This document shows, piece by piece, positions 1-7,711 of a stretch of 45,400 nt of DNA. The notes below the pieces were generated by a model that did not search any database, was not told the DNA's origin, and saw only the letters and a program-made list of their open reading frames with translations. Within the stretch, counting starts at the first letter, position 1. Every line of letters starts with the position of its first letter. Source of the DNA: Cytophagales bacterium (lineage in GTDB: Bacteria > Bacteroidota > Bacteroidia > Cytophagales > Cyclobacteriaceae); assembly GCA_022360015.1 (NCBI GenBank), contig JAKSDQ010000149.1:1-45400 (forward strand). The letters are read 5' to 3'. The position numbers and the translations under genes were made by a program.

Positions 1-691
1 GACCTACAAACCCGGTAGTGACACCGTACTCAACTTTTTCCTGCTCTGGCATATAAGTCCCGAATATTCTGTCAAAAAGTATAAGTGTACCTCCGTAATT
101 CTTGTCGATGTATCGCTCATTAGAGGCGTGATGTACCCGGTGTGCCGATGGTGTATTAAAGAACCATCCCTCTAAAAAGGGCAGCTTTCCTACAATTTGG
201 GTGTGGAGAAATATTTGGTAAAACAAGCTGAAAGCTAATGACCCAATCACCACTGTCGAGGGAAACCCAATGAACACCAGCGGAACATAGCATACAATAC
301 TGGTAAATTTTCCCAGCCAATGCAGTCTTCCGGCTGTCGATATATTCAGCCAGGGACTTGAATGGTGTGTGTGATGTAAGGCCCAGAGAAATGAAATCTC
401 GTGGCTTAAACGATGATACCAATAGTAAACCAGTTCCGATAATAGAAAAGTCACGATTACCGTAAATACATTGATCGGTATTTCAAACAGCCTGATGGGC
501 TCCACCAAACCAAAAAGCCAGGCTCCCCAAGCCAACGAGAGAGGTTTAATCAGTCTTCCTCCCAAAATGATAGTAAAATTGGACAGTGAGTCTTTCCAAT
601 TATAAATGTCCTTCTTTTTATATATTGACCATAGAATCTCGATGATCATGGCAGCAACATATATGCCTAAAAAAATTCCTAAAGTTTCCAT
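1..691 (-). CDS. Sterol desaturase / fatty acid hydroxylase family protein (3' end outside window)
   Basis: This is an integral-membrane di-iron hydroxylase of the sterol desaturase/fatty acid hydroxylase family. Translating the minus strand from ATG at 691 gives 230 residues before the window edge. The histidine boxes are visible: H93-x3-H97 (YWYHRLSHE), H106-H107-x-H109-H110, H163, and H184-x2-H187-H188 followed by NERYIDKNYGG, the usual order for this family. Hydrophobic segments at residues 4-22, 72-90 and 130-160 fit membrane helices. Such enzymes hydroxylate or desaturate lipids at the membrane; the substrate cannot be told from this sequence. The start is supported by an A-rich stretch just upstream. 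The C-terminus lies beyond base 1, so full length is unknown. Confidence 0.9.
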   Translation of the reverse strand, partial: METLGIFLGIYVAAMIIEILWSIYKKKDIYNWKDSLSNFTIILGGRLIKPLSLAWGAWLFGLVEPIRLFEIPINVFTVIVTFLLSELVYYWYHRLSHEISFLWALHHTHHSSPWLNISTAGRLHWLGKFTSIVCYVPLVFIGFPSTVVIGSLAFSLFYQIFLHTQIVGKLPFLEGWFFNTPSAHRVHHASNERYIDKNYGGTLILFDRIFGTYMPEQEKVEYGVTTGFVG

Positions 692-762
692 TTTTTTCCT
701 TTTGTTTTTTAATGTTCACCATCTATTGGCCGAAAAGCCATGTAATTATTCGGTGAGATCTT

Positions 763-1149
763 TTACCCGTTTCCATTTTTTCGCTTTGCCTTAAAATCTT
801 CTTTCATCTCGGCCTGGAATTCCTTATAGGCCTCATATTGTTGATCGTTCAATACCGTTTTCATTTCCTTGTCCCTGGTTTTACTCAGCTTTTTCCATTC
901 CCGGTACTTGACGAGACGGGTTTTATTTGACTTCCTTAATTCACTCAATCCCTCGAAATAAATCATGTTGATTTCCTCCACTTTTTCGGATTGCTTTTCG
1001 GTAAGGTTCAATCGCTCCTGATAAGTCTCATATCTCGCCCTGGCTTCGGCTTTCTCTTCTTCGGTCAATCTCGATCCCGTTTGTGCCTTGACGGTACTTG
1101 TCATTACTATTACTGCGAGTAGCAATAAAATCTTTAATGTATTTTTCAT
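763..1149 (-). CDS. Exported Spy/CpxP-like small helical protein
   Basis: This 128-residue protein has a signal peptide (positively charged MKNTLK, hydrophobic LLLLAVIVMTS, cleavage near VKA-QT). The mature part is almost entirely charged helix, with two LTxxQ-like stretches: LNLTEKQSEKVEEI around residues 47-60 and LNDQQYEAYKEF around 104-115. That pattern is typical of Spy/CpxP-like periplasmic helical proteins and related Bacteroidota proteins, which act as ATP-independent chaperones or stress sensors. The family assignment rests on composition and the LTxxQ pattern only. The gene lies 71 bp upstream of the hydroxylase on the same strand and may be co-transcribed with it. Confidence 0.7.
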   Translation of the reverse strand: MKNTLKILLLLAVIVMTSTVKAQTGSRLTEEEKAEARARYETYQERLNLTEKQSEKVEEINMIYFEGLSELRKSNKTRLVKYREWKKLSKTRDKEMKTVLNDQQYEAYKEFQAEMKEDFKAKRKNGNG

Positions 1150-1288
1150 TTCTTTTCGATTTAAAGTGATTTTCTATGTTTTGTAAATTTAACGTTGCTT
1201 ATTCCTGTTCTTCCCTGAAATCATGGTAAGGCTGAAACTTCGACCATTTATGCTGACATTTCAGGATGTGAATTTCTGAGCGTATTCG

Positions 1289-2314
1289 TTACCCGTCATC
1301 GGGAAACCGTAGGACAACCTCTGAGATCTTACCGGCCCTCAGAATTTTAAGATGGAAGACCTTCCTTTCATCATCCTTCATGAAGAAGATCGATCTGATC
1401 AGCTCGATGATGCTATCTTCCGAAATAATCGATATGTTGTTTACCTCCAAAATGATATCACCACCGATAGTTATGGTTTGCCCTTTAAGATTTAATGGCA
1501 CATTCCCTCCTTTGAGATCCGCCATAAAAGCCGGAGATAATGCTACCACGCTTTGGATTAAAATACCACCAGGTTGAGGGACATTGAGTAATCGGGCCAG
1601 TTCTTCATCTACCAGAACACCATTAATACCGGTCCATCTGCGATCACTGTCTATCACCAGTTGACGGGTAATATTGCTGGTGGCGGCAAATCCGATTCCA
1701 TCAAAACCACCTGACTCCGTCAAGATGTGACTCACCAAGCCAATGACTTCTCCGTCCATATTAAACATTGGACCGCCGGAGTTGCCCTGATTGATGGCAG
1801 CGTCGGTTTGGAAAAACTCGGCAAATGTAAACCCGGCCATCCGTGATTGTTCCAAACTGATCCCGCTGATGATCCCTTTGGAAAGAGAAAATTCCAGTCC
1901 ATACGGCGCTCCTATCACAAAAATATCATGCCCTACATCAACCAAATCCGAATCTCCGAGTTTGGCCACCGGATAGGCCCCGCGGTAATAGACCAATTTA
2001 ATAAGGGCCACATCAGCTACCGTGGCAAGACGTGAAATCTTGGCGGGAAACGTCTCACCATCATGAAATGTTACCCGGATATTTTCGGCGTTGGTTACCA
2101 CATGAGCGGCGGTAAGGATATCTCCCTCCTCCGAAATTAGTACGCCGGATCCCTGGGATCCCAGGTAACTGACGTGACCGTCACTGTCTTCTACCTTTTC
2201 ATCTGTTTCTATCACTACTACGCTGGGACTCACTTTTTGGTAGAGCTCGCTTAATGATTGACCGAATAGGAAACCTGGCGCTGATATGGCTACTATAATG
2301 ATCAAATGCTTCAT
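1289..2314 (-). CDS. HtrA/DegP-like trypsin-type serine protease with PDZ domain
   Basis: A 341-residue S1C-type periplasmic protease. A signal peptide (MKHLIIIVAISAPGFLFG) is followed by a trypsin-like domain with the full catalytic triad: H71 in LTAAHVV, D101 in VADVALIKL and S179 in QGNSGGPM. The C-terminal part, about residues 225-335, reads as one PDZ-like domain (GGILIQSVVALSPAFMA, then GDIILEVNN). HtrA proteases normally carry one or two PDZ domains that sense unfolded outer-membrane proteins, so this is a single-PDZ member. It lies 139 bp upstream of the Spy-like gene on the same strand, and the pair may both serve envelope protein quality control. Confidence 0.9.
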   Translation of the reverse strand: MKHLIIIVAISAPGFLFGQSLSELYQKVSPSVVVIETDEKVEDSDGHVSYLGSQGSGVLISEEGDILTAAHVVTNAENIRVTFHDGETFPAKISRLATVADVALIKLVYYRGAYPVAKLGDSDLVDVGHDIFVIGAPYGLEFSLSKGIISGISLEQSRMAGFTFAEFFQTDAAINQGNSGGPMFNMDGEVIGLVSHILTESGGFDGIGFAATSNITRQLVIDSDRRWTGINGVLVDEELARLLNVPQPGGILIQSVVALSPAFMADLKGGNVPLNLKGQTITIGGDIILEVNNISIISEDSIIELIRSIFFMKDDERKVFHLKILRAGKISEVVLRFPDDG

Positions 2315-2392
2315 AGTGTCCGAATATTTTTTAAAATGAAAAGACCAGACGACCGGTAATGCCCCTGGTCTTCATGATGGCTGTTCTAAGAA

Positions 2393-3154
2393 TCAAGATG
2401 TTTTGTTAATTTCTCCGGTTCTCATATTGAGCGTGTAAGTTCCCCCGTTGGTGAATGCTACCTCGGTGGCTTCCGGATCGCTGAAATTAATGGTGCCTTG
2501 AAACATCTGACCATCAGTATCTATCTGGCTTCCTGATAATTCAAATTGCGACGTGCCTCCCACCAAATCGCCGGATGATTTATCAACCTTCAGGTCGGTA
2601 AAGCTCAGGTCGACGGTAATGAATGCCGAAGGTAATTCGTCGGTCTTGGAATCCCAGTCGGAACTCCTCTCATACACGCCGCTTAGATTGTAAGAGGGCT
2701 CGGAATTATCAATATCTGTTACGGTCCAGATACCGGAAATGTCAGAATCGATATCAGACCGCAACGTGGTGAGTTGCTGTTCCGCTATGAATGAATAACT
2801 CACAGAACCACCTTCACTATCACAGATATAGGAGTACGTCTCAGTAAAATCGTAGCTATATGAAATAGTCCCATCAGAAGAAGTTTCATTGATGGTGCCC
2901 GAATCCTGGGTTTGACTCCCACACGACAAGTTATCTGCCACTTCTTCACTAAACCGGATTGCATTAGATGAAAATCCATAAGTGTTTACTGATAATACCA
3001 CTGCGACAAATTCTGCAGCATCTTCCTCGTTGACGACAAATACTACCGGTTCGTCGTCATCATCGCTGCAGGAGGAGAACAGAACGGCACTCGAGGTTAG
3101 TGCCAAGAGCATTAGCTTAAATTTCAACTTCATGTTTGTTGTTATTTTTTTCAT
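2393..3154 (-). CDS. Hypothetical lipoprotein
   Basis: This protein of up to 253 residues begins with a lipoprotein signal (LALTSSAVLFSSC) followed by an acidic DDDDEP stretch, a common outer-membrane/surface export context in Bacteroidota. The mature part is rich in Ser, Thr, Asp and alternating hydrophobic residues, which suggests beta structure. No known domain is recognised. Two starts are possible: the first ATG at 3154, or the ATG at 3133 (MKLKFKLM), which gives a more conventional signal peptide. It is transcribed in the same direction as the protease but separated by 78 bp. Confidence 0.7.
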   Translation of the reverse strand: MKKITTNMKLKFKLMLLALTSSAVLFSSCSDDDDEPVVFVVNEEDAAEFVAVVLSVNTYGFSSNAIRFSEEVADNLSCGSQTQDSGTINETSSDGTISYSYDFTETYSYICDSEGGSVSYSFIAEQQLTTLRSDIDSDISGIWTVTDIDNSEPSYNLSGVYERSSDWDSKTDELPSAFITVDLSFTDLKVDKSSGDLVGGTSQFELSGSQIDTDGQMFQGTINFSDPEATEVAFTNGGTYTLNMRTGEINKTS

Positions 3155-3312
3155 CTTTCAAAACTTTTATCCAAAATTACGTGGCGTTTAAGGCGACCTT
3201 TTTGAATAATCTTGTGAAGCTGAAAAATCGAAGGGTGAAGTTCCCATAGAAGGGGTTGAAATTAATTGTCAGAACCTTGAAATGGCAAAATCCGAAAATT
3301 TTGCTAGCTTGA

Positions 3313-3334
3313 AAATACCCAAACTTGGGTATTT
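3313..3334. promoter_or_regulatory. Perfect palindrome, possible operator
   Basis: AAATACCCAA-AC-TTGGGTATTT forms two perfect 10-bp inverted arms with a 2-bp centre, about 160 bp upstream of the lipoprotein start at 3154. The tiny spacer makes a DNA-binding dyad more likely than an RNA terminator. No protein partner is identified. Confidence 0.45.
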
Positions 3335-3447
3335 CCGGATTGGTAACTACCTATCCCAAACAATCTACTTAATTGGAGCCCGGTTTGCTTAGTACGATAC
3401 TGATTTCGTATCAACGGTCAGATATTAATCCGTTAACTATACCACTG

Positions 3448-3760
3448 CTATGGTTTATAAATGGGGTCGAACGCTAATTTATACTTACTAAAGGACGGCC
3501 TGGCTTTTAGTAATTCCAATTTATTCTTTTCACATATTTTAAGGATTACCTGTTCTTTTTCATCCTCAATGCTCGAACCTAAAAAAACCTTGCTTTGGCA
3601 ATTCATCTCATAAATTTTGCACAATCAATCTATCAATTTCTCGTGGGCGACCCACGGCATTTTTGATTTTAAAATTTTGATAGATTTTGGTTTTGGGTGA
3701 ATCTTTAAGAGTTTCCTGAATTAGTCTGATTGTTTTTTCGAAACTTTTACCTTTTTTCAT
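3448..3760 (-). pseudogene. Remnant of a nuclease-like gene (frameshifted, internally deleted)
   Basis: From ATG at 3758-3760 the minus strand reads MKKGKSFEKTIRLIQETLKD and continues to NAVGRPREIDRLI, then stops within a few codons. In shifted frames the sequence resumes with IYEMNCQSKVF and then LGSSIEDEKEQVILKICEKN, ending LAFDPIYKP and TAG at 3448. The N-terminal block (FEKTIRLI, then GRPREID.LI) resembles restriction-endonuclease-like (PD-(D/E)XK) proteins, whose catalytic core would follow the GRPREID motif and is missing here. I infer an internal deletion plus frameshift. The family name is recalled from motif resemblance and needs a profile search. Confidence 0.5.
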
Positions 3761-3834
3761 GGGTGGTGTTGGCTAATTTCGTAATAATAGCGAATCGATC
3801 ATTTTTTTCGACTTTTTCGTGCCTTTTTTGCTGT

Positions 3835-4089
3835 TCAAACTTTTTGGATCCGGTCAAATTCCCATTCGCTTTCGAATATTACTTCTATCGGAACGTAAAC
3901 CTTGCCTCCAAGCCTTTGAAAATTAGGAAGTGTATCTTTTTCACAATGGATAACATAAAACATGGCGTTGCGGTAGGTATCAGTCTCAACTATGATACCT
4001 TCTACATAACGATCAGGGATATTCAGAAAATCGTATGCTCTCATTTTATGTGGCCCCTTAAATTGATCATCATATTTTAACTTTTGCAT
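3835..4089 (-). CDS. Hypothetical 84-residue protein
   Basis: A short open frame with no recognised domain. It is hydrophilic, lacks a signal peptide and contains several aromatic and acidic residues (YVEGIIVETDTYRNAMFYVI, FESEWEFDRI). It lies 74 bp upstream of the nuclease remnant on the same strand and just downstream of a zinc-finger remnant, so it may be the surviving member of a decayed accessory cluster. It could also be a decayed fragment itself. Confidence 0.45.
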   Translation of the reverse strand: MQKLKYDDQFKGPHKMRAYDFLNIPDRYVEGIIVETDTYRNAMFYVIHCEKDTLPNFQRLGGKVYVPIEVIFESEWEFDRIQKV

Positions 4090-4111
4090 AACAGCAGTAG
4101 ATCTTAATTAG

Positions 4112-4215
4112 TTAATAGCATGTTTCTCGCGATGAGCAACTATATGCCCATTTAAACCCTTCACTGAATCAAATCCTATTCCACATTCCTGGCACTTAAA
4201 GACCCGTTTTCCTGT
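4112..4215 (-). pseudogene. C2H2 zinc-finger peptide remnant
   Basis: The minus strand encodes 34 residues that include FKCQECGIGFDSV and KGLNGHIVAHREK before a stop at 4112. The spacing is C-x2-C-x12-H-x3-H with Phe and Leu at the usual core positions, a classical C2H2 zinc finger. A stop codon lies directly upstream (4216-4218) and there is no start codon, so the segment is probably the 3' end of a broken gene. C2H2 fingers are uncommon in bacteria. Confidence 0.45.
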
Positions 4216-4348
4216 TTACCGGGTCCGTTGATCGTAAACTGCTCAGTAAACAAGTAAATGGAGATTACCAGCATTTCAATAATGCCAGCAAATCCAAATC
4301 AATAACCTAAGGAGAGCAGAAAGTCAGTTGTATTCAACGACATCGAGT

Positions 4349-4384
4349 TGTAATTTTACAACCTACTAATTTGTAATCTTACAA
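4349..4384. promoter_or_regulatory. Two TTGTA/TACAA dyads before the XRE gene
   Basis: Two inverted repeats sit 48-84 bp upstream of the XRE start: TTGTAATTTTACAA at 4349-4362 and TTGTA-ATC-TACAA-like at 4372-4384. The arms are the same but the spacers differ by one base. Being next to an XRE regulator gene, they are natural candidates for autoregulatory operators; no binding data exist here. Confidence 0.5.
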
Positions 4385-4398
4385 CCCCAAAAAGCACT

Positions 4399-4428
4399 TT
4401 GGAACAACCCTGGAAATTAATATATTTG
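4399..4428 (+). promoter_or_regulatory. Bacteroidota-type promoter, TTG-N19-TATATTTG
   Basis: TTG at 4399-4401 is followed after 19 bp by TATATTTG at 4421-4428, matching the known Bacteroidota sigma-A consensus TTG-N17-21-TANNTTTG. Only four bases separate the -7 box from the ATG at 4433, so the transcript would be nearly or fully leaderless. Confidence 0.6.
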
Positions 4429-4432
4429 GCTT

Positions 4433-4852
4433 ATGGAACATAGAACCAAAACCCCATCGAAACACCTGGGAAGAAAGATTATGCAAATGCGTGAACTACT
4501 GGGTATCCGGCAGGAAGCAGTGGCCGAAAAGTTAGGTGTAAGCCAGCAGGCAGTGTCTAAAATCGAGCAGAACGAAAATGTGGACGATGCTATGCTGGAA
4601 AGGGTGGCTAAAGCAATGGGAGTTAGTGCTGAAGCGATTAAAGATTTAAATGAGAAAGCAACCGTTTATAATATTGTTCATAACAGTTCAATCAGTGGGT
4701 CTGTAAGTGGGCAGAACTATAACTGTAATTTTAATCCATTTGATAAGTGGGCGGAGGCCATAGAAGAAAACAAAAAATTGTATGAGGCACTCCTGGAAAG
4801 CGAGCGGAAGAGAATAGCTTTATTAGAAAAACTTTTGGAGGAGAGGAAGTAA
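4433..4852 (+). CDS. XRE-family transcriptional regulator with C-terminal coiled coil
   Basis: This 139-residue protein has an HTH_3/XRE domain at about residues 10-65 (IRQEAVAEKLGVSQQAVSKIE is the helix-turn-helix). A linker rich in Asn and Ser follows (NSSISGSVSGQNYN), then a charged C-terminal helix (about 100-139, EENKKLYEALLESERKRIALLEKL) that should form a coiled coil for oligomerisation. There is no signal or membrane segment, so it acts in the cytoplasm. It is the only intact gene in a decayed patch, with a kinase remnant converging from the right. Two upstream dyads suggest it controls its own promoter. Confidence 0.85.
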   Translation: MEHRTKTPSKHLGRKIMQMRELLGIRQEAVAEKLGVSQQAVSKIEQNENVDDAMLERVAKAMGVSAEAIKDLNEKATVYNIVHNSSISGSVSGQNYNCNFNPFDKWAEAIEENKKLYEALLESERKRIALLEKLLEERK

Positions 4853-4879
4853 CTTTTAAACTTTAAAAGTGAGGCAAAT

Positions 4880-5155
4880 TTAAATGTGAGACGGTGAAAT
4901 TCCGCCAAGCAAATCATCCATTGATTGAATTCCAATGATTCTCCTTCACAGTTATGTCCAATTATTTTAGGAATAAAATTTGAACTCCCCAGCAAGGAGA
5001 CGGCCCGAATTTCTCGTTTATTTCTTGCCAGACTATCGTTTGTCGGAAATACTTTATTTAAATACTACCTTACCATGCTGATCATGAATAGCAGTGTAGA
5101 CCTCCTTCTGGCCACCTTTTTTAAGGAGATTAATGTTGGTGAGCTCATTTATCAT
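4880..5155 (-). pseudogene. Protein kinase remnant (frameshifted and truncated)
   Basis: From ATG at 5155 the minus strand reads MINELTNINLLKKGGQKEVY and TAIHDQHGKVVFK, then stops at 5054-5056. The overlapping +1 frame continues KVFPTNDSLARNKREIRAV and SLLGSSNFIPKIIGHNCEGE before similarity fades near 4925. The glycine-rich GGQKEVY, the VVFK lysine position and the KREI...L...NFIPKI pattern are those of an N-terminal protein-kinase lobe. The C-lobe with its HRD and DFG motifs is absent. A one-base frameshift and a large 3' deletion therefore inactivated the gene. Kinases of this type sometimes occur in defence or signalling islands; the specific role is unknown. Confidence 0.5.
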
Positions 5156-5669
5156 CAATAACGATTGAGTTATGTAGCTGCTACATACCTCCTTCCAATG
5201 TATTCGTTCAATACCCAAGAAAAATATGAACCAGGCAGCTTAGATTTTTTGGCTTTTTTCTTGAGTTTTTGTGATTTAATATAAAACTGAATCATCCTGA
5301 CCGACATTTTTATCCTCCTCTTCTCAAAATGGAAGCAAATACAACCAGGTGACCTTATGTAAAGATGGCAAAAAACTTGTTTATTTTCAGTATCCAAATT
5401 ACAAAAAACAGGCCATAATTAGTTAAACATTTTGTGGTTTTCCCCACTATTTAACGATCTTAAAACGACCCTCCGAGTTTTAAAATCGCCTATTTTAGCT
5501 TGTTTATGCCGATTTGGGAATGATAGAGGCTGGTCTTTCTTTGGCTCATAAACGGAAAGTCGCAGGTTAAAGTCCTGCCCCGCTATTGCCTGCCATGCCA
5601 AACCGGGGTGGCAATTTGTCCCGAAAACCATAGGCCCATGATAATCACTGTGCTCGATAAAAAACATAA
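5156..5669. other. Gene-poor interval
   Basis: Apart from the tRNA-like fragment at 5540-5585, nothing convincing is seen. The short open frames here have no recognisable domain, poor composition and no plausible start context, and are left out. The interval separates the decayed patch from the carbohydrate island. Confidence 0.5.
5540..5585 (+). other. tRNA-Met-like 3' half (degenerate)
   Basis: The segment has the layout of a tRNA 3' half. It shows a 5-bp imperfect anticodon stem around loop CTCATAA (5545-5551, CAT anticodon), five variable bases, then a perfect T-stem GCAGG/CCTGC around TTAAAGT (5562-5578), followed by CCCGCTA. The bases before it do not pair as an acceptor or D arm, so this is not a functional tRNA. 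It may be a decayed initiator-tRNA fragment of the kind integrative elements leave behind, or chance. Confidence 0.3.
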
Positions 5670-5683
5670 TGTGCACGAACACA
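5670..5683. promoter_or_regulatory. Putative LacI-family operator before nagB
   Basis: TGTGCACGAACACA is an imperfect dyad with a central CG, the hallmark of LacI-family operators. It lies 68 bp before the nagB start. Its exact reverse complement occurs at 18918-18931, and close relatives lie at 25514, 25536 and 35132. A further half-site, TGTGCTCG, is at 5650-5657. Confidence 0.65.
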
Positions 5684-5751
5684 ATTGTTAAAAATCACTA
5701 GGATTTGTAAAAAAAAAATGGTTTATTGCTTGCTAATATTAACCCCAATGG

Positions 5752-7677
5752 ATGATGAAGATTAAATTTAGCCAGGATGCCTCTGCCACCATGCTTGAAA
5801 GGATGCCCGTAATCATAAAAGCCAGTGAGGAGGCCGCATGCCTTGACGTAGCCGACGCTATTGCCAGGTTGATCATTGACAAACAAAAGAACAATCAAAC
5901 CGTGGTATTAGGCCTCGCCACGGGAGTCACGCCCATCAAAATTTATCAGGAACTGGTGAGAAAGCACCGGGAAGAAGGGCTGAGTTTCAGGAATGTAGTG
6001 ACTTTTAACCTCGACGAGTATTATCCTCAGAGTAAAACTTCCAAGCTCAGTTATCATTATTTCATGCATTACCATCTTTTTGACCAGATTGATATTCCTG
6101 CTGAAAATATCAACATCCCGGATGGCGAGCTTGACAGCGATAAAATGGCAGACTATTGTAAGTTTTATGAGGAAAAAATCGATGCTTACGGTGGCATTGA
6201 TATTCAAATCCTGGGTATTGGGCGAACCGGGCACATCGGATTTAACGAACCCGGATCAAGGGAGGAGTCACTAACCCGGCTGGTCAAGCTGCACCCCATC
6301 ACAATCATGGATGCTACCAGGGAATTTATCCGGGAAGATCTGGTTCCCAGAAGAGCCATTACCATGGGCATTAAAACGATCAGTAAGGCCCGCAAGGTGT
6401 ACTTACTGGCCTGGGGTGAAAAAAAGGCCCCCATCATCAAGCAAGCCATAGAAGGCCCCGTTTCTGAGGAAAACCCGGCCACATTCCTGCAGCTCCATCC
6501 AAATGTATCGGTTTTGATAGACCCCGATGCTGCGGTTGAGTTAACAAGAATCAAGACACCCTGGGTGGTTTCAGTAGTAGACTGGGACATCGATATAGCC
6601 AAAAGTGCTGTGATCTGGCTGGGGCAAAAATTAAAAAAGCCTATCCTGAAGCTGACTGAGGATGACTACCGCAAAAATGGCCTGGGTGACCTGCTGGGCT
6701 TTGCCGGGGATTCCCAGAAGCTGAATGTCAGGATTTTCAACAGCCTGCAGCATACTATTACAGGATGGCCGGGCGGAAAACCGAATTCCGACGACACACA
6801 CCGGCCTGAAAGAGCCAATCCAGCCAGGAAAAGAGTGGTCATTTTTAGCCCACACCCCGACGATGATGTGATTTCTATGGGTGGCACTTTCAGAAAACTG
6901 GTAAAGCAGGGCCATGATGTGCATGTCGCGTACCAGGTTTCGGGAAATATCGCTGTGTTTGACGATGATGCCCGGAAATATGCAGAATTCATAAAGGATA
7001 TTTCCGGCGCTCTGGACATCGCTGCGGGGGAATTTTCGAGGATTCATGATGAATTGGTGGAAGCCATCAATTCGAAAGGAGAGTCGTCGAAAGATACAAA
7101 ACTGATGCGTTCCGTCAAGGGTTTTATCAGAAAAGGTGAAGCATCGGCCGGCGCCAGGTTTATTGGGTTGAAGGACGAAAATATTCACTTTTTAAATCTT
7201 CCTTTTTACGAAACAGGTGAAGCGAGAAAAAATGGTTTGGGACAGGAGGATATCGATATCATTAAAAAACTGTTGACCGCAGTTAAACCGCATCAGATTT
7301 TTGCCGCAGGAGATTTGCGGGATCCGCATGGTACACATAAAGTTTGCTTTGATGCTATCCTGATGGCCCTTGAAGAATTGAAGCAGGAGGCATGGATTAA
7401 AGACTGCTGGTTGTGGATGTACCGCGGGGCATGGCATGAGTGGGAAACCGACGAAATTGAAATGGCCATCCCTTTAAGCCCCGTAGATTTGATGTATAAG
7501 CGAAAAGCGATCTTCAAACACCAATCCCAAAAAGATACCCCTGTATTTCCCGGAAACGACCCAAGAGAATTCTGGCAAAGGGCTGAAGACAGAAACCGCC
7601 AGACCGCACAATATTTCGATCAGTTGGGTTTAACAGAGTATGAGGCTATCGAGGCTTTTGTAAGATATCATTATTAA
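5752..7677 (+). CDS. nagB: Glucosamine-6-phosphate deaminase fused to PIG-L/LmbE-type deacetylase domain
   Basis: A 641-residue two-domain cytoplasmic protein. Residues of about 20-280 form a NagB/SugP isomerase domain (GLATGVTPIKIY, FNLDEYYP, then GIGRTGHIGFNEPGS near 155-169), predicted to convert glucosamine-6-phosphate to fructose-6-phosphate and ammonia. Residues of about 355-600 form a PIG-L/LmbE domain with the zinc motif HPDDD near 367 and a distal DPHGTH. The position equivalent to Asp141 of E. coli NagB appears as Thr (RTGH) while the catalytic His and Glu remain; I recall the same in related long Bacteroidota NagB proteins. The PIG-L half may deacetylate N-acetylglucosamine compounds. 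It starts an operon with the ROK kinase 34 bp downstream. A second in-frame ATG (5755) is equally possible. Confidence 0.9.
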   Translation: MMKIKFSQDASATMLERMPVIIKASEEAACLDVADAIARLIIDKQKNNQTVVLGLATGVTPIKIYQELVRKHREEGLSFRNVVTFNLDEYYPQSKTSKLSYHYFMHYHLFDQIDIPAENINIPDGELDSDKMADYCKFYEEKIDAYGGIDIQILGIGRTGHIGFNEPGSREESLTRLVKLHPITIMDATREFIREDLVPRRAITMGIKTISKARKVYLLAWGEKKAPIIKQAIEGPVSEENPATFLQLHPNVSVLIDPDAAVELTRIKTPWVVSVVDWDIDIAKSAVIWLGQKLKKPILKLTEDDYRKNGLGDLLGFAGDSQKLNVRIFNSLQHTITGWPGGKPNSDDTHRPERANPARKRVVIFSPHPDDDVISMGGTFRKLVKQGHDVHVAYQVSGNIAVFDDDARKYAEFIKDISGALDIAAGEFSRIHDELVEAINSKGESSKDTKLMRSVKGFIRKGEASAGARFIGLKDENIHFLNLPFYETGEARKNGLGQEDIDIIKKLLTAVKPHQIFAAGDLRDPHGTHKVCFDAILMALEELKQEAWIKDCWLWMYRGAWHEWETDEIEMAIPLSPVDLMYKRKAIFKHQSQKDTPVFPGNDPREFWQRAEDRNRQTAQYFDQLGLTEYEAIEAFVRYHY

Positions 7678-7711
7678 TCATTATTTTTGGGCTGAAATAT
7701 TCTGAAATTCT

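Noticed and set aside
156-422. Open frame of 88 codons on the minus strand
   Set aside because: It is out of frame with the hydroxylase, whose histidine boxes are seen in the neighbouring frame across the same bases.
3730-4080. 116-codon plus-strand frame
   Set aside because: It runs antisense to the 84-residue gene and the nuclease remnant, and is Phe/Asn-rich without any recognisable motif.
4925-5161. 78-codon plus-strand frame
   Set aside because: The minus strand here carries clear kinase-like sequence, so this frame is a shadow.
5514-5585. A complete functional tRNA-Met gene
   Set aside because: The 5' half does not form acceptor or D stems, and the anticodon stem has mismatches.
5170-5682. 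Two short minus-strand frames (75 and 87 codons)
   Set aside because: They have no domain, signal or good start, and the second overlaps the tRNA-like segment.
6631-7188. 185-codon frame opposite nagB
   Set aside because: It is antisense to the PIG-L domain of the fusion and lacks motifs.
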